NCBI RefSeq assembly: GCF_900090305.1
Contig: NZ_LT607751.1
Location: 682,001-746,000 of the forward strand
Length of the DNA: 64,000 nucleotides
From: Micromonospora siamensis
Lineage (GTDB): Bacteria > Actinomycetota > Actinomycetes > Mycobacteriales > Micromonosporaceae
Direction: 5' to 3'
The notes under the pieces: generated by a model
Database searches by the model: none
Seen by the model: the letters and a program-made list of their open reading frames with translations, nothing else
What the model was told of the DNA's origin: nothing
In this document: in pieces, positions 34,373 through 42,346 of the stretch
Position numbering within the stretch: position 1 is the first letter of the stretch
Layout: each line of letters starts with the position of its first letter
Position numbers and translations under genes: made by a program

Positions 34373-35407
34373 GTGGCACACCATGCCCCGCGGCCGCCGT
34401 CGGCCCGGCCGGTCCCCGGCCATCCGGCGGCTGCGCCGCGCCCACGCTGGTCCCGCTTCACCACCGCACTCGCCGCCCTGGCCGGCGTCGCCGTCGTCCT
34501 GACCGGTGGCGCCACGGTGGCCCACGCCGAGCCGTCGGTCACCGAGATCGAGCAGCAGATCGACCGGGACTGGAACCGGCTCGAACCGATCATCGAACAG
34601 CACAACGCGACCCGGGCGGACCTGGCCGTCAAGCGCCGCCAGGCCGACGCCCTCGCCCGGCGGATCGAACCGCTCCAGCTCCAGGTCGACCTGGCGATGA
34701 ACCAGGTCAGCGGCCTCGCCGCCGAGGCGTACAAGGGCGACAACCTCTCCGCCGTCAACGCGCTGCTGGCCAGCCGTACCCCCAGCGAGGTGGTCGACGG
34801 CCTGGAACTGCTCGACCGGTTCGCCGACCGCCAGCAGCGCCAGGTGCGTACGGTCGCCCAGCTCCGCGACGAACTGGCCGCGCAGAAACAGCCACTGGAC
34901 CGGATGGTCGCCCAGCTCACCCGCACCGAGGCGCAGCTCGCCGCGAAGAAGCGGCAGATCAACGCCGAGATCGACCGGCTACAGAAGCTGCGGCTCACCA
35001 CGTACGGCAACGGCGGCGGCGGGCCGCTGCGCCCCGCCCCCTGCCCCGCGACCTGGCCCGGCGGCGACGCCGGAGCCGTGGTCAAGTTCGCCTGCGCCCA
35101 GATCGGCAAGCCGTACGTCTGGGGCGCCGAGGGGCCGAACGCGTTCGACTGCTCCGGCCTGGTGCTCGCCGCCTGGGCGAAGGCCGGGGTGAGCCTGCCG
35201 CACAACGCCCGCCAGCAGCGCCAGGTGACGGCCAGGGTCAGCCGTGCCGACCTGCGCCCCGGCGACCTGGTCTTCTACTACCCCGACCTGCACCACGTCG
35301 GCATGTACGTCGGCAACGGCTGGGTGGTGCACGCCTCCCAGGCCGGCGTCCCGATCAAGATGAAGCGCGTCGACGACGGCCCGGTCAACAGCTACGGCCG
35401 CCCCTGA
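34373..35407 (+). CDS. Secreted NlpC/P60 peptidoglycan endopeptidase under c-di-AMP riboswitch
   Basis: The 344-residue precursor has a signal peptide (FTTALAALAGVAVVLTGGAT, cleavage near AHA), a coiled-coil region (about 55-205, SVTEIEQQIDRDWNRLEPII) and a NlpC/P60 domain with Cys260 (FDCSGL) and His308 (HHVGMYVG). It is a clear paralogue of the protein encoded at 30902, with the same layout. The GTG at 34373 lies 11 nt after AAGGAG. The riboswitch couples its expression to c-di-AMP, which rises with osmotic and wall stress (class knowledge); the paralogue lacks this control. Confidence 0.92.
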   Translation: MAHHAPRPPSARPVPGHPAAAPRPRWSRFTTALAALAGVAVVLTGGATVAHAEPSVTEIEQQIDRDWNRLEPIIEQHNATRADLAVKRRQADALARRIEPLQLQVDLAMNQVSGLAAEAYKGDNLSAVNALLASRTPSEVVDGLELLDRFADRQQRQVRTVAQLRDELAAQKQPLDRMVAQLTRTEAQLAAKKRQINAEIDRLQKLRLTTYGNGGGGPLRPAPCPATWPGGDAGAVVKFACAQIGKPYVWGAEGPNAFDCSGLVLAAWAKAGVSLPHNARQQRQVTARVSRADLRPGDLVFYYPDLHHVGMYVGNGWVVHASQAGVPIKMKRVDDGPVNSYGRP

Positions 35408-35437
35408 GGGGCACGCGGGAGCGCCTGGCCGGCCGGA

Positions 35438-36016
35438 TCAACGGGTCGGCCAGGTGCGCCACTGCTGCCAGGAGCGGCTCGGCGTCGGGCCGCGCTGCCC
35501 CTGGTAGCGGGAGCCGTAGACCGCCGAGCCGTACGGGTGCTCGGCCGGCGACGAGAGCCGGAAGATGCAGAGCTGGCCGATCTTCATGCCCGGCCAGAGC
35601 GTGATCGGCAGGTTCGCCACGTTGGACAGCTCCAGCGTGACGTGGCCGGAGAAGCCCGGGTCGATGAAGCCGGCGGTCGAGTGGGTGAGCAGGCCGAGCC
35701 GGCCCAGGCTCGACTTGCCCTCCAGCCGGGCGGCCAACTGGTCGCCGAGGGTGACGACCTCCAGCGTGGAGGCGAGCACGAACTCGCCCGGGTGCAGCAC
35801 GAACGGCTCGCCGTCCGGCACCTCCACCGCCGAGGTCAGGTCGTCCTGCTGTGCCGACGGGTCGATGTGGGTGTAGAGGTGGTTGTTGAAGACCCGGAAG
35901 AGCCGGTCCAGGCGTACGTCGATGCTGGACGGCTGCACCAGCGTGGGCTCGAACGGCTCCAACGCGAGCGAGCCCGCCTTGATCTCGGAGACCAGGTCGC
36001 GGTCGGAGAGCAGCAT
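35438..36016 (-). CDS. dcd: dCTP deaminase
   Basis: The 192-residue trimeric enzyme of the dUTPase/dCTP deaminase fold converts dCTP to dUTP for thymidylate synthesis. In actinobacteria it may be bifunctional (dCTP to dUMP). Signature segments are [16 protein letters not shown], the catalytic stretch [12 protein letters not shown], and [20 protein letters not shown], with [16 protein letters not shown] near the end. The ATG at 36016 gives the standard MLLSDRDL start. It faces the NlpC/P60 gene; an imperfect hairpin at about 35421-35459 spans its stop codon. It diverges from the LexA-box gene at 36111. Confidence 0.95.
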   Translation of the reverse strand: MLLSDRDLVSEIKAGSLALEPFEPTLVQPSSIDVRLDRLFRVFNNHLYTHIDPSAQQDDLTSAVEVPDGEPFVLHPGEFVLASTLEVVTLGDQLAARLEGKSSLGRLGLLTHSTAGFIDPGFSGHVTLELSNVANLPITLWPGMKIGQLCIFRLSSPAEHPYGSAVYGSRYQGQRGPTPSRSWQQWRTWPTR

Positions 36017-36082
36017 CGCACCACCATAGCGATGCGACACGGGCACGATCGGGGTGGGTGACCTGCGTGTCGGACTGCGAAT

Positions 36083-36098
36083 TAGAACGCATGTTCGA
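36083..36098 (+). promoter_or_regulatory. LexA (SOS) box
   Basis: TAGAACGCATGTTCGA differs at one base from the actinobacterial LexA consensus TCGAAC-N4-GTTCGA. It lies between a weak -35 and TAGACT (36099-36104), directly over the promoter of the gene that starts at 36111. The -10 is 6 nt from the ATG, so the transcript may be leaderless. Confidence 0.7.
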
Positions 36099-36110
36099 TA
36101 GACTGTCGGC

Positions 36111-36662
36111 ATGGCTTCCTGGTCCGCTTTCGCCGCCGACGAGCCCCGACTCGCCGACGGGATCCGCCTTCTCCTCCAGCAGTACGGTCCCGGTTTCGGC
36201 TACCTGGCCACCGTCCGCGCCGACGGCGGTCCCCGCGTCCACCCGGTCTCGCCGGTGATCACCGACGAGGGGCTGTTCTGCTTCGTCATCGACTCGCCCA
36301 AGCGGCGTGACCTCGAACGTGACGGCCGCTACGCGCTGCACTCGTTCCCCGCCGAGGAGAGCGACGACGAGGCGTACGTGGCCGGCCACGCCCGGCCGGT
36401 CACCGACCCCGCTCGGCTCGCCCGGGTGGCCCGGGCCGGGCGGGCCGCACCCCAGGTCGACTGGCGGCTCTTCGAGTTCACCGTCGACGTCGCCATGCTC
36501 ACCCGACGGGCCCAGGGCACGTCCGCGCTCGGGGCCCCGCTCCGCCCGGCGGTGCAGCTCTGGCTCGACCCGGGCGCCCACGCCGGCGCACACCGGCGGG
36601 TGCCCGGCACGGACGCCCTTCGCGGCCGGCACGGCTTCGACACCCGCCGCCCGGCCGCCTGA
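36111..36662 (+). CDS. Pyridoxamine 5'-phosphate oxidase-fold (split beta-barrel flavin) protein, probably SOS controlled
   Basis: The 183-residue protein has the split beta-barrel fold of PNPOx-like flavoproteins: [20 protein letters not shown] at about 29-48, then [20 protein letters not shown], and an [11 protein letters not shown] segment. Members bind FMN, F420 or heme; the exact cofactor and reaction are not visible. Length and ATG position fit the family. Expression is likely under LexA because of the box 13 nt upstream of the ATG, which is unusual for this family. Confidence 0.82.
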   Translation: MASWSAFAADEPRLADGIRLLLQQYGPGFGYLATVRADGGPRVHPVSPVITDEGLFCFVIDSPKRRDLERDGRYALHSFPAEESDDEAYVAGHARPVTDPARLARVARAGRAAPQVDWRLFEFTVDVAMLTRRAQGTSALGAPLRPAVQLWLDPGAHAGAHRRVPGTDALRGRHGFDTRRPAA

Positions 36663-36728
36663 CCCGCGCGCGGTCCGACCGCTGGCGACGCGCTCGGCAA
36701 GGCGAGCCGCCGGCTTCGCGTGCGAAGG

Positions 36729-36764
36729 AAAGGCGCCGGCCCCCGATGGGAGCCGGCGCCTTTT
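36729..36764. terminator. Hairpin terminator with T-tract
   Basis: AAGGCGCCGGC / GCCGGCGCCTT followed by TTTTCC, between the convergent flavin-fold gene and the M43 protease gene. It has both a stem and a U-run and can work on both strands. Confidence 0.85.
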
Positions 36765-36779
36765 CCGTGGCGCGTCGCG

Positions 36780-37766
36780 TCAGGCCGCGCGGTAGGCGTT
36801 CCACGCGGTGATCATGCGGGACGCCTGGCCCGGGGTGAACTGGTACATGCAGCTGTCGTAGGTGTAGTCCATGAAGTTGGTGATCGGGTCCAGGCCCGCG
36901 GTGGAGCAGGTGTCCCGCCCGGTCGGGCACTGGTAGGCCGGTGACGCCTCGGCCGGGGTGTCGCTGACGCTGTCGCCCGAGCCGGAGCAACCACCCTGGA
37001 AGGTGTGGTAGAGGTTCAGCCAGTGGCCGATCTCGTGGGTGCCGGTGTCGCCCTGGTTGTAGTTGGTGGCGGAGCCACCCGGCAGCGACTCGTTCAGCAC
37101 GACCACGCCGTCCATGCTGCTGAGCTTGCGCTGCGGGAAGGTGGCCCAGCCGAGCAGGTTGTCGCTCAGCTCGCCGAGGTACATGTTCAGGGTGTTCTTG
37201 CCGCCCTCGCGCAGGGTGCTCTTCATGTTCCGCTCGGCGGTCGAGCCCTGCACGATCGGGTACCACGACGGGTTGGTGACCCGGTTGATCTTCTGAAGCT
37301 GGAAGCTGAACGCGGTGGCCGCGCCGCCCGTGGCGCCGCTGTACGCCTGGTTCAGCACGCTGATCTGCGAGGTGATCAGCGAGTCCGGGATGTTGCCGCC
37401 GGCCCGGGTGGAGTCCCGCTGGATCACGTGCACCACGACCGGGATCGTGACGGAGGCGAGCGGGGCGGTGGCACCGGGGCCGGTACGGAAGTTGGCGCGG
37501 TCGCGCAGGGCGGCGGCCAGGTCGGCCTCGCGGTCGCGGACCTGCGCGGCGGTCAGGCTGTTGGGGTCGTGCTTGGCCGTGCCGCCCTTCTTCACCCGCG
37601 CGTCCGAGTGCGAGTCGGCGGGCTCGGCACAGGCCTTGCTCGGGGCGGCCGAGAAGGCCGAAGCAGCGGGAACGACGCCCACCGCGGCGGTGCTGAGCAG
37701 CAGCGCGAGGGTCGTCGTCGCGACACCGGCGGTACGCCGGGTCAGCAGATTGGGACGGAGTCCCAT
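36780..37766 (-). CDS. Secreted M43-family zinc metalloprotease (pappalysin/cytophagalysin type)
   Basis: The 328-residue precursor starts with a basic signal peptide (RRTAGVATTTLALLLSTAAV, cleavage near ASA). A pro-region of about 80 residues is followed by a metzincin catalytic domain with His244-Glu245-Ile-Gly-His248-x5-His254 (HEIGHWLNLYH) and a Met-turn NFMDYT. Paired cysteines (GGCSGSGD, YQCPTGRDTC, DSCMYQF) suggest disulfides. It is an extracellular endopeptidase, probably for nutrition or processing of secreted proteins. The ATG at 37766 follows GAAAGAGGTGG; the frame extends 60 codons upstream without a signal-like sequence. Confidence 0.92.
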   Translation of the reverse strand: MGLRPNLLTRRTAGVATTTLALLLSTAAVGVVPAASAFSAAPSKACAEPADSHSDARVKKGGTAKHDPNSLTAAQVRDREADLAAALRDRANFRTGPGATAPLASVTIPVVVHVIQRDSTRAGGNIPDSLITSQISVLNQAYSGATGGAATAFSFQLQKINRVTNPSWYPIVQGSTAERNMKSTLREGGKNTLNMYLGELSDNLLGWATFPQRKLSSMDGVVVLNESLPGGSATNYNQGDTGTHEIGHWLNLYHTFQGGCSGSGDSVSDTPAEASPAYQCPTGRDTCSTAGLDPITNFMDYTYDSCMYQFTPGQASRMITAWNAYRAA

Positions 37767-37980
37767 GGGCCCACCTCTTTCTCGCGGCGCGACAGGGGGT
37801 ATGTCACGCCGTGCCGGGAACGTGTGGCAGACGTTACATCCGATCGACGGATTTGAGAACGCCCATATGTTGCCGGGAGGAAACTTCTTGTCCACCGAGC
37901 GGCGACGATCGCTCACGGCGGGCCCGGGCGGGGGACCTGGGTGCACGCGGTCGGTGACCTCAGGTACAGTGGTGCCGCCT

Positions 37981-38054
37981 GCGGGTGTAGTTCAATGGCA
38001 GAACATCAGCTTCCCAAGCTGACAGTGCGGGTTCGATTCCCGTCACCCGCTCCA
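37981..38054 (+). tRNA. tRNA-Gly (anticodon CCC)
   Basis: The acceptor GCGGGTG pairs with CACCCGC, followed by discriminator T and an encoded CCA (38052-38054). The D-arm TAGTTCAATGGCAGAAC, the anticodon stem TCAGC/GCTGA with loop TTCCCAA (anticodon CCC) and the T-arm GCGGGTTCGATTCCCGT are all in place. The length is 74 nt. Confidence 0.96.
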
Positions 38055-38060
38055 CCATCG

Positions 38061-38096
38061 AGGCCCTGGTCAGGACGCAAGTCCCGACCAGGGCCT
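38061..38096 (+). terminator. tRNA-Gly terminator hairpin
   Basis: AGGCCCTGGTC / GACCAGGGCCT with an inner GGAC-GCAA-GTCC tetraloop stem starts 7 nt after the tRNA and is followed by TTCG. Confidence 0.85.
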
Positions 38097-38206
38097 TCGA
38101 CGTTGCGAAGGCCATCAGCACCGAGCGGGCCCTCCACGGGCCACTGGCCACGCTTGCGCCCACACTTCGGCCGACGGCGGACGGCAGGACAGGGAATGAT
38201 GCTCGG

Positions 38207-38881
38207 ATGACGTTGGCCGAGATCTGGCCCGTGCGCCGTATGCGGGTGACGACGTCCGTGCTTGAGCTGGCTGTGCCGGGTGAGGACGAGCTTGCCGCAC
38301 TGGCGATCCATGCGGCAGCCGGCATCTACGATCCGCAGAACCGCTTCCTGGCGCGTTCGCCCGTAGCGGGATGGGAGTCGGGACCGTCTCCCCAGGCCGA
38401 ATGGTCGTTCCTGCGGTACTACTGGGCGTCCCTGGCGGACTGGCGGCCGAGCAGGTGGAACCTGGTGATGGCGGTGAAGGTCGATGGCGTGTGCGTCGGG
38501 GTGCAGGAGATCGGCGCGCAGGACTTCGGGATCACCAGGACCGTCTCGACGGGGTCTTGGATCGCGCGGCGGTTCCAGGGGCGTGGTTACGGCAAGGAGA
38601 TGCGGTGCGCCGTCCTGCATCTCGCGTTCGCCGGGCTGGGAGCGGATCGCGCCGAGTCCGCCGCCTGGTCCACCAACGCGGCGTCGCTGGGAGTCTCGTG
38701 GTCGCTTGGCTATCAGTCGAACGGCACCACGATCCGGACTTTCGACGGTGGCCGCCAGGAGCAGATCAACCTGGTGCTCGACCGCGAACGGTGGGAGAGC
38801 CACCGTGACGACATCGCGATCCACGGACTCAGCGACGAGGTGCTTGAGCTGATGGACGTCAAGCGGGCCGCATCCCGGTGA
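38207..38881 (+). CDS. GNAT-family N-acetyltransferase
   Basis: The 224-residue protein has a GNAT fold. The acetyl-CoA pyrophosphate-binding motif is ARRFQGRGYGKEMRCAVLHL (about 119-138), preceded by a beta-strand GVCVGVQEIGAQDF and followed by AAWSTNAASLGVSWSLGY, the usual Asn-containing motif B. Proteins of this type acetylate ribosomal proteins, tRNA-linked or small-molecule amines; the substrate is unknown. Codon usage is slightly less GC-biased than in neighbouring genes, and it is followed by a palindromic repeat, which hints at recent acquisition. Confidence 0.85.
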   Translation: MTLAEIWPVRRMRVTTSVLELAVPGEDELAALAIHAAAGIYDPQNRFLARSPVAGWESGPSPQAEWSFLRYYWASLADWRPSRWNLVMAVKVDGVCVGVQEIGAQDFGITRTVSTGSWIARRFQGRGYGKEMRCAVLHLAFAGLGADRAESAAWSTNAASLGVSWSLGYQSNGTTIRTFDGGRQEQINLVLDRERWESHRDDIAIHGLSDEVLELMDVKRAASR

Positions 38882-39399
38882 TGGCCGCTGCCCGCGTGCC
38901 CCTCCGTCCGCCCGGGCATCGAGGCGAACTCCGCCGCGAGCGTGATACCTCAGAGAATTTTGATGACTCTCAGGTATCACGCTCAATCGCGGCTTCGGTG
39001 CCGCCGGTTGACTCAGCGTGACCGGCGAGGAGGTGGCGTGTAGGCGAGGTGTTCCGCTTTCGGGGACCGCGACGCCGACCTGATTCCGGTATGGCCCGCT
39101 GTCAGGTCATGGGGAACTGCCTACCGGGAGGGGGTCGGGCCGATGCCGACCGAGGTCGTGTTCTTCTCGCATCAGTGACCGTACTGACGGTGCTGACGGG
39201 TCCGCTCGGCGCCCGGTGGTTGGCGGTGGTACTCCAGCGCGACCGAGGCTCCGCGGGAGTACGCGCTGCTGTGGCTGCCCGCGGTGATGACGGGCGCGGT
39301 GAGGGATCTGGGTGGCCAGGGCGGCCATGCCGAGACGCCGCTCTGGGTTCGGATGGCCCAGGATGCCGGCCTGCTGTCGATGCTGTTGGTGATACTGAC
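38882..39399. other. Gene-poor region with possible gene remnant
   Basis: Apart from the palindrome at 38934-38992 no intact gene is seen. Two short hydrophobic stretches in different frames, SVTVLTVLTGPLGARWLAVV (near 39170-39230) and EYALLWLPAVMTG with AQDAGLLSMLLVIL (near 39260-39395), would join into one membrane protein segment after a frameshift. This is weak evidence for a decayed gene. Confidence 0.3.
38934..38992. repeat. Long intergenic palindrome
   Basis: GAGCGTGATACCT (38938-38950) is perfectly complementary to AGGTATCACGCTC (38972-38984). An inner AGAG/CTCT pair and outer CCGC/GCGG arms extend the structure, and the loop is unusually AT-rich (AATTTTGATGA). It lies between the GNAT gene and the phosphatase gene. 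It may be a dispersed palindromic repeat or a strong bidirectional terminator. Confidence 0.75.
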
Positions 39400-40029
39400 T
39401 CACCGGACCGCGACCTCGGTGAGCCGGTCACGGATGGCCGCCAGGTTACCCGGCGTCAACCCGCACCCCACGAGGTATTCGGTCACCCCGCCGTACCGGC
39501 TGGTCAGGTGGGCGAAGGTGTTGACGATCATGTCCGGTGGCGAGCCCTCGGTGAGCGCGTAGTCGGCCTCGATCGACTCCACCGCCACGCCCGCCGCGTG
39601 CAACGCGAGCGCCACCACCATCCCGGTACGGTCCCGACCCGCGTGGCAGTGCAGCACCACCCCGCCCGGCGGCGCCTCCGCGATCGCGGTCAGCGCGGCG
39701 GCCAGCCGGTCCCGACTCGCGTCCGCCATCAGCCGGTAGCTGTCCGGCGGGATCTCCTCGTCGCCGGTCGGGTCGAAGCAGGCCGGGACGAGCCGGTAGC
39801 GCTCGTCGCCGGCCAACGGGCTCGGGTACTTCGCCGCCTCCCACTCCCACCGTAGGTCGATGACGCGGGCGACCCCGTAGGCGCGGACGGCGTCGAGGCC
39901 GGCGGCATCGAGCCGGCCGTGGTTGTCGGTGCGGATCAGCGCTCGCTCCCGGATCCATCCACCGTCGGTGGTCGGGATCCCGCCGAGGTCGCGGGCGTTG
40001 CGCAGGTCGGGCCAACGGAGCCGGGGCAC
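39400..40029 (-). CDS. Tyrosine/lipid phosphatase (Y_phosphatase3, PtpB/LipA-like)
   Basis: The 209-residue enzyme has the active-site loop HCHAGRDRTG with catalytic Cys128 and Arg134. The N-terminal NARDLGGIPTTDGGWIRERA and the IDLRWEWEAAKYPSP stretch are typical of Y_phosphatase3 enzymes. These dephosphorylate phosphotyrosine and often phosphoinositides; mycobacterial PtpB is the best-known member. The family length of about 210-280 fits. The start is GTG at 40029. No kinase gene is adjacent, so the substrate cannot be inferred. Confidence 0.9.
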   Translation of the reverse strand: MPRLRWPDLRNARDLGGIPTTDGGWIRERALIRTDNHGRLDAAGLDAVRAYGVARVIDLRWEWEAAKYPSPLAGDERYRLVPACFDPTGDEEIPPDSYRLMADASRDRLAAALTAIAEAPPGGVVLHCHAGRDRTGMVVALALHAAGVAVESIEADYALTEGSPPDMIVNTFAHLTSRYGGVTEYLVGCGLTPGNLAAIRDRLTEVAVR

Positions 40030-40087
40030 CGGCCGAGGCTATCCCGGGACACCCCGATGGCGTGGCCCCAGGTCGGCGGGCAGCGGT

Positions 40088-40486
40088 TCAGGTGAACAGG
40101 CAGAACGGGTGACCGGCCGGGTCCAGGTGCACGCGTACGTCCGTCTGGGGTTGGAAGTGCGCCACGGTGGCGCCGGCGGCCACCGCGTGGGCCGAGGCCG
40201 CGTCGAGGTCGTCGACCTCGATGTCCAGGTGGGCCATCATCGGCGGCTGCCCGGGTCCGGCCGGCCAGACCGGGCGTACGTATGCCGGCTCGGTCTGGAA
40301 GGCCAGGCCGGCGCCGCCGTCCGGGGCCCGCAGCGTCACCCAGTCCGGCTCGTCGTCCTCCCGCGACCAGCCGAGCAGGCGTTCGTAGAACGCCGCGAGT
40401 GCGCGGGCGTCGGGCGCGTCCAGCACGGTGGCGGCCAGGGCGAGCCGCGGCCGGTCGGACCTGCCGCTGCCCGGGCCCGCGGTCAC
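40088..40486 (-). CDS. VOC (glyoxalase/bleomycin-resistance fold) protein
   Basis: The 132-residue vicinal-oxygen-chelate protein contains two beta-alpha-beta modules: LALAATVLDAPDARALAAFY with DEPDWVTLRAP, and MAHLDIEVDDLDAASAHAVA with LDPAGHPFCLF at the C-terminus. Divalent metal ligands of the family (His in MAHLD, Glu/His positions) are partly present. Such proteins are lyases, dioxygenases or drug-binding proteins; a specific role is not evident. GTG at 40486 overlaps the stop of the membrane-protein gene upstream (GTGA), so the two are coupled. Confidence 0.82.
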   Translation of the reverse strand: MTAGPGSGRSDRPRLALAATVLDAPDARALAAFYERLLGWSREDDEPDWVTLRAPDGGAGLAFQTEPAYVRPVWPAGPGQPPMMAHLDIEVDDLDAASAHAVAAGATVAHFQPQTDVRVHLDPAGHPFCLFT

Positions 40487-40929
40487 CGGGCCTCCCGCAC
40501 GCCGGCGACGTCCCGCCGATCCGGGCGGCGGAGAAGGTACGCGCGGACGTCGGCGCGGAGGAGGTTGACCACCACCCAGGCCCCGATGCCGGCGAGGATC
40601 AGCACCGGTACGCCGAGGAAGAACCCGAAGTTGACGGCCGCGTACAGCAGGAATGCCACGGCCAGCTCCCCGAGCAGCGCCAGCACCCAACCGACGCGCC
40701 GGCCCCGTCGGACGCCCCACGCCGCCAGCGCCAGCACGGCCGGCGTCACCATGGTGGCGAGCAGGAGAACGAGGAAGTCGTCGCCGGACGTCCCCTCCAG
40801 TGCTCCGCGGGCGTACAGCGCCTGCACGAGCAGCAGCAGGCCGAGAAGACCGACCAGCAGCAGCCAGGTCTGGGTCAGCAGGAACACGCGGGTCTGCTCG
40901 ACGATCGGGGGCAGCGCGGGCCGGGTCAC
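40483..40929 (-). CDS. Small polytopic membrane protein
   Basis: The 148-residue protein has four hydrophobic spans: about 15-39 (TQTWLLLVGLLGLLLLVQAL), 48-71 (DDFLVLLLATMVTPAVLALA), 79-100 and 100-121 (FGFFLGVPVLILAGIGAWVV). It has a basic C-terminus (LLRRPDRRDV). It is coupled by a 4-nt overlap to the VOC gene downstream. No family signature is recognised. Confidence 0.7.
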   Translation of the reverse strand: MTRPALPPIVEQTRVFLLTQTWLLLVGLLGLLLLVQALYARGALEGTSGDDFLVLLLATMVTPAVLALAAWGVRRGRRVGWVLALLGELAVAFLLYAAVNFGFFLGVPVLILAGIGAWVVVNLLRADVRAYLLRRPDRRDVAGVREAR

Positions 40930-41039
40930 GACAGGCGACTCTAGTGGGGCATGGGCCGCCGGACCGCCCCGCTCCGGCGCGGCCGGTCGGGTCGAACGGC
41001 CCGCCGAGGCATCCGGGCCGCACCGCCCCCCCCGTTGCC

Positions 41040-41756
41040 TCAGCGCAGGGCCGCGCGGAACACGTGCTCGTGCCCCAGGAACAGGTCCCGATCGCCGGTC
41101 GCCCACGCGACCGCCCACTCGGCGTGCCGCCGCCGTGCGGCGCTGTGCCGGGGGTCGGCCGCGTTCGCGGCCTCGACCTCGGCCAGCTCCGTCTGCCGGC
41201 GCAGCACCGCCGCGACCAGCGTGTCGGCCCCGACGTCGCCGTAGCCGTCGCGCAGCTCCCGCAGGTGGCGGGCCTGGTCGTCGATCGGCACGTGCCCCTG
41301 CGACTGGACGCACCAGGTCCACGCCAGGTAGCCGAGGTCGTCGAGCCGGTCACCCGGCCGGCAGGAGTCCCAGTCGATGAAGGCGACCGGCAGGCCGGCC
41401 CGGAAGATGGTGTTGAACGGTCCCGGATCACCGTGCAGCACGCATTCCCGGCCCGCGGCGAGGGCATGGCCCGCGGTGGCGTCGTGCAGGTCGCGCAGCA
41501 TCCGGCCACCGAGGGCGTACGCCCCGGCGGTCCGCTGACTCGGGTGGTCGGTGGTCTCCCCGGGGACGTACGTCAGCACGTCCCGGCCCTGCTCGTCGAC
41601 GCCCAGGTGGCGCGGAGCGTACGGGTAGCCGACCTCGGCCAGGTGCCGGAGGACCCGGACGGCGAACGCGTTGCCGTCGCCCCGGCGGTGCACCGTGTCG
41701 CCGATCCGGACGACCTCGTGGGCGTTGTGCCCACCCGACAGCGGCTCCTCGGTCAT
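41040..41756 (-). CDS. Aminoglycoside phosphotransferase (APH)-family kinase
   Basis: The 238-residue protein has the Brenner motif HGDPGPFNTIF (HxDxxxxN) and the metal-binding IDWDSCRPGDRLDDLGYLAW that define the APH/choline-kinase fold. The N-terminal lobe (TVHRRGDGNAFAVRVLRHL) is shorter than in antibiotic kinases, which average about 260-300 residues. Many such proteins phosphorylate sugars, choline or homoserine rather than drugs, so a resistance role should not be assumed. ATG at 41756 is preferred over upstream Met codons. Confidence 0.85.
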   Translation of the reverse strand: MTEEPLSGGHNAHEVVRIGDTVHRRGDGNAFAVRVLRHLAEVGYPYAPRHLGVDEQGRDVLTYVPGETTDHPSQRTAGAYALGGRMLRDLHDATAGHALAAGRECVLHGDPGPFNTIFRAGLPVAFIDWDSCRPGDRLDDLGYLAWTWCVQSQGHVPIDDQARHLRELRDGYGDVGADTLVAAVLRRQTELAEVEAANAADPRHSAARRRHAEWAVAWATGDRDLFLGHEHVFRAALR

Positions 41757-41800
41757 CCGGACAAGATATGTCGGACCCATCGACCATGATGCCCCCATAG

Positions 41801-41987
41801 CGGTCCTTCGTGGAGACGCTGCGGCACCTGGTCTTCGCCGCCGACACCTGGGTGGGCCGGATGATTCTCGGCGAGGCGGTGCCGCACCACCGGTTCGCCC
41901 TGCCGCCTGCGGGTGCTGATGGAGGAGTACTGCGCGCACCGCCGCTACGCGGAACGCGACCTCACGATTCTCGAACCGTCGGCGTGA
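41801..41987 (+). pseudogene. Remnant of a DinB-family gene
   Basis: Two fragments of the DinB_2 fold are visible in different frames. SFVETLRHLVFAADTWVGRM with ILGEAVPHHRFALPP (from 41804) matches the middle helix region. RVLMEEYCAHRRYAERDLTI, then LEPSA and a stop at 41987, matches the family C-terminus. The N-terminus, a large internal part and the reading frame are lost. This is a decayed gene between the APH and DUF1905 genes. Confidence 0.7.
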
Positions 41988-41991
41988 CCGG

Positions 41992-42279
41992 TCAGACGTC
42001 GACGGTCAGGCGGACGGCGATGGTGTCGCCGACGTCGAGCCCCTCGGTGCGGCGCACGTCCGCCCGCAGCGGCACCAGATAGCGCCCGTCCTTGGGGAAC
42101 AGCGCCGTCGGCCAGGTCGACCCACCGGTCGCGACGGTCACGGGGATCATGCCCCAGCCGTAGCTGACCTGGGCGGACACCTCCGCCAGCCGCTCACAGG
42201 CGTCCGGTGGGACGGTGACGAAGTGGTGCGGTGAAGGGCCTCGCCAGAACCAGATCTCGCCGCTGAACTCCAGCTCCAT
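41992..42279 (-). CDS. DUF1905 domain protein
   Basis: The 95-residue protein is a single DUF1905 beta-barrel: FSGEIWFWRGPSPHHFVTVP, then GWGMIPVTVATGGSTWPTAL, FPKDGRYLVPLRADVRRTEG and DVGDTIAVRLTVDV. The family is widespread in soil bacteria and sometimes fused to a bacteriocin-protection (YdeI/OmpD-associated) domain, absent here. No activity is established. ATG at 42279 gives full domain coverage. It diverges from the LLM oxidoreductase gene. Confidence 0.88.
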   Translation of the reverse strand: MELEFSGEIWFWRGPSPHHFVTVPPDACERLAEVSAQVSYGWGMIPVTVATGGSTWPTALFPKDGRYLVPLRADVRRTEGLDVGDTIAVRLTVDV

Positions 42280-42346
42280 CGCCCCAGGATAGGAGCGCGG
42301 CGGGATGCCGGGCGAGGTGCCGGGCGGTGGTCGTACCCTGGCGATC

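Noticed and set aside
38006..38986. 326-codon minus-strand frame across tRNA-Gly and the GNAT gene
   Set aside because: It is antisense to both; its end reads GDGNRTRTVSLGS, a well-known artefact of translating the tRNA-Gly region.
41040..41756. Aminoglycoside resistance gene
   Set aside because: The APH fold is clear, but the short N-lobe and lack of resistance context do not support a drug-specific role.
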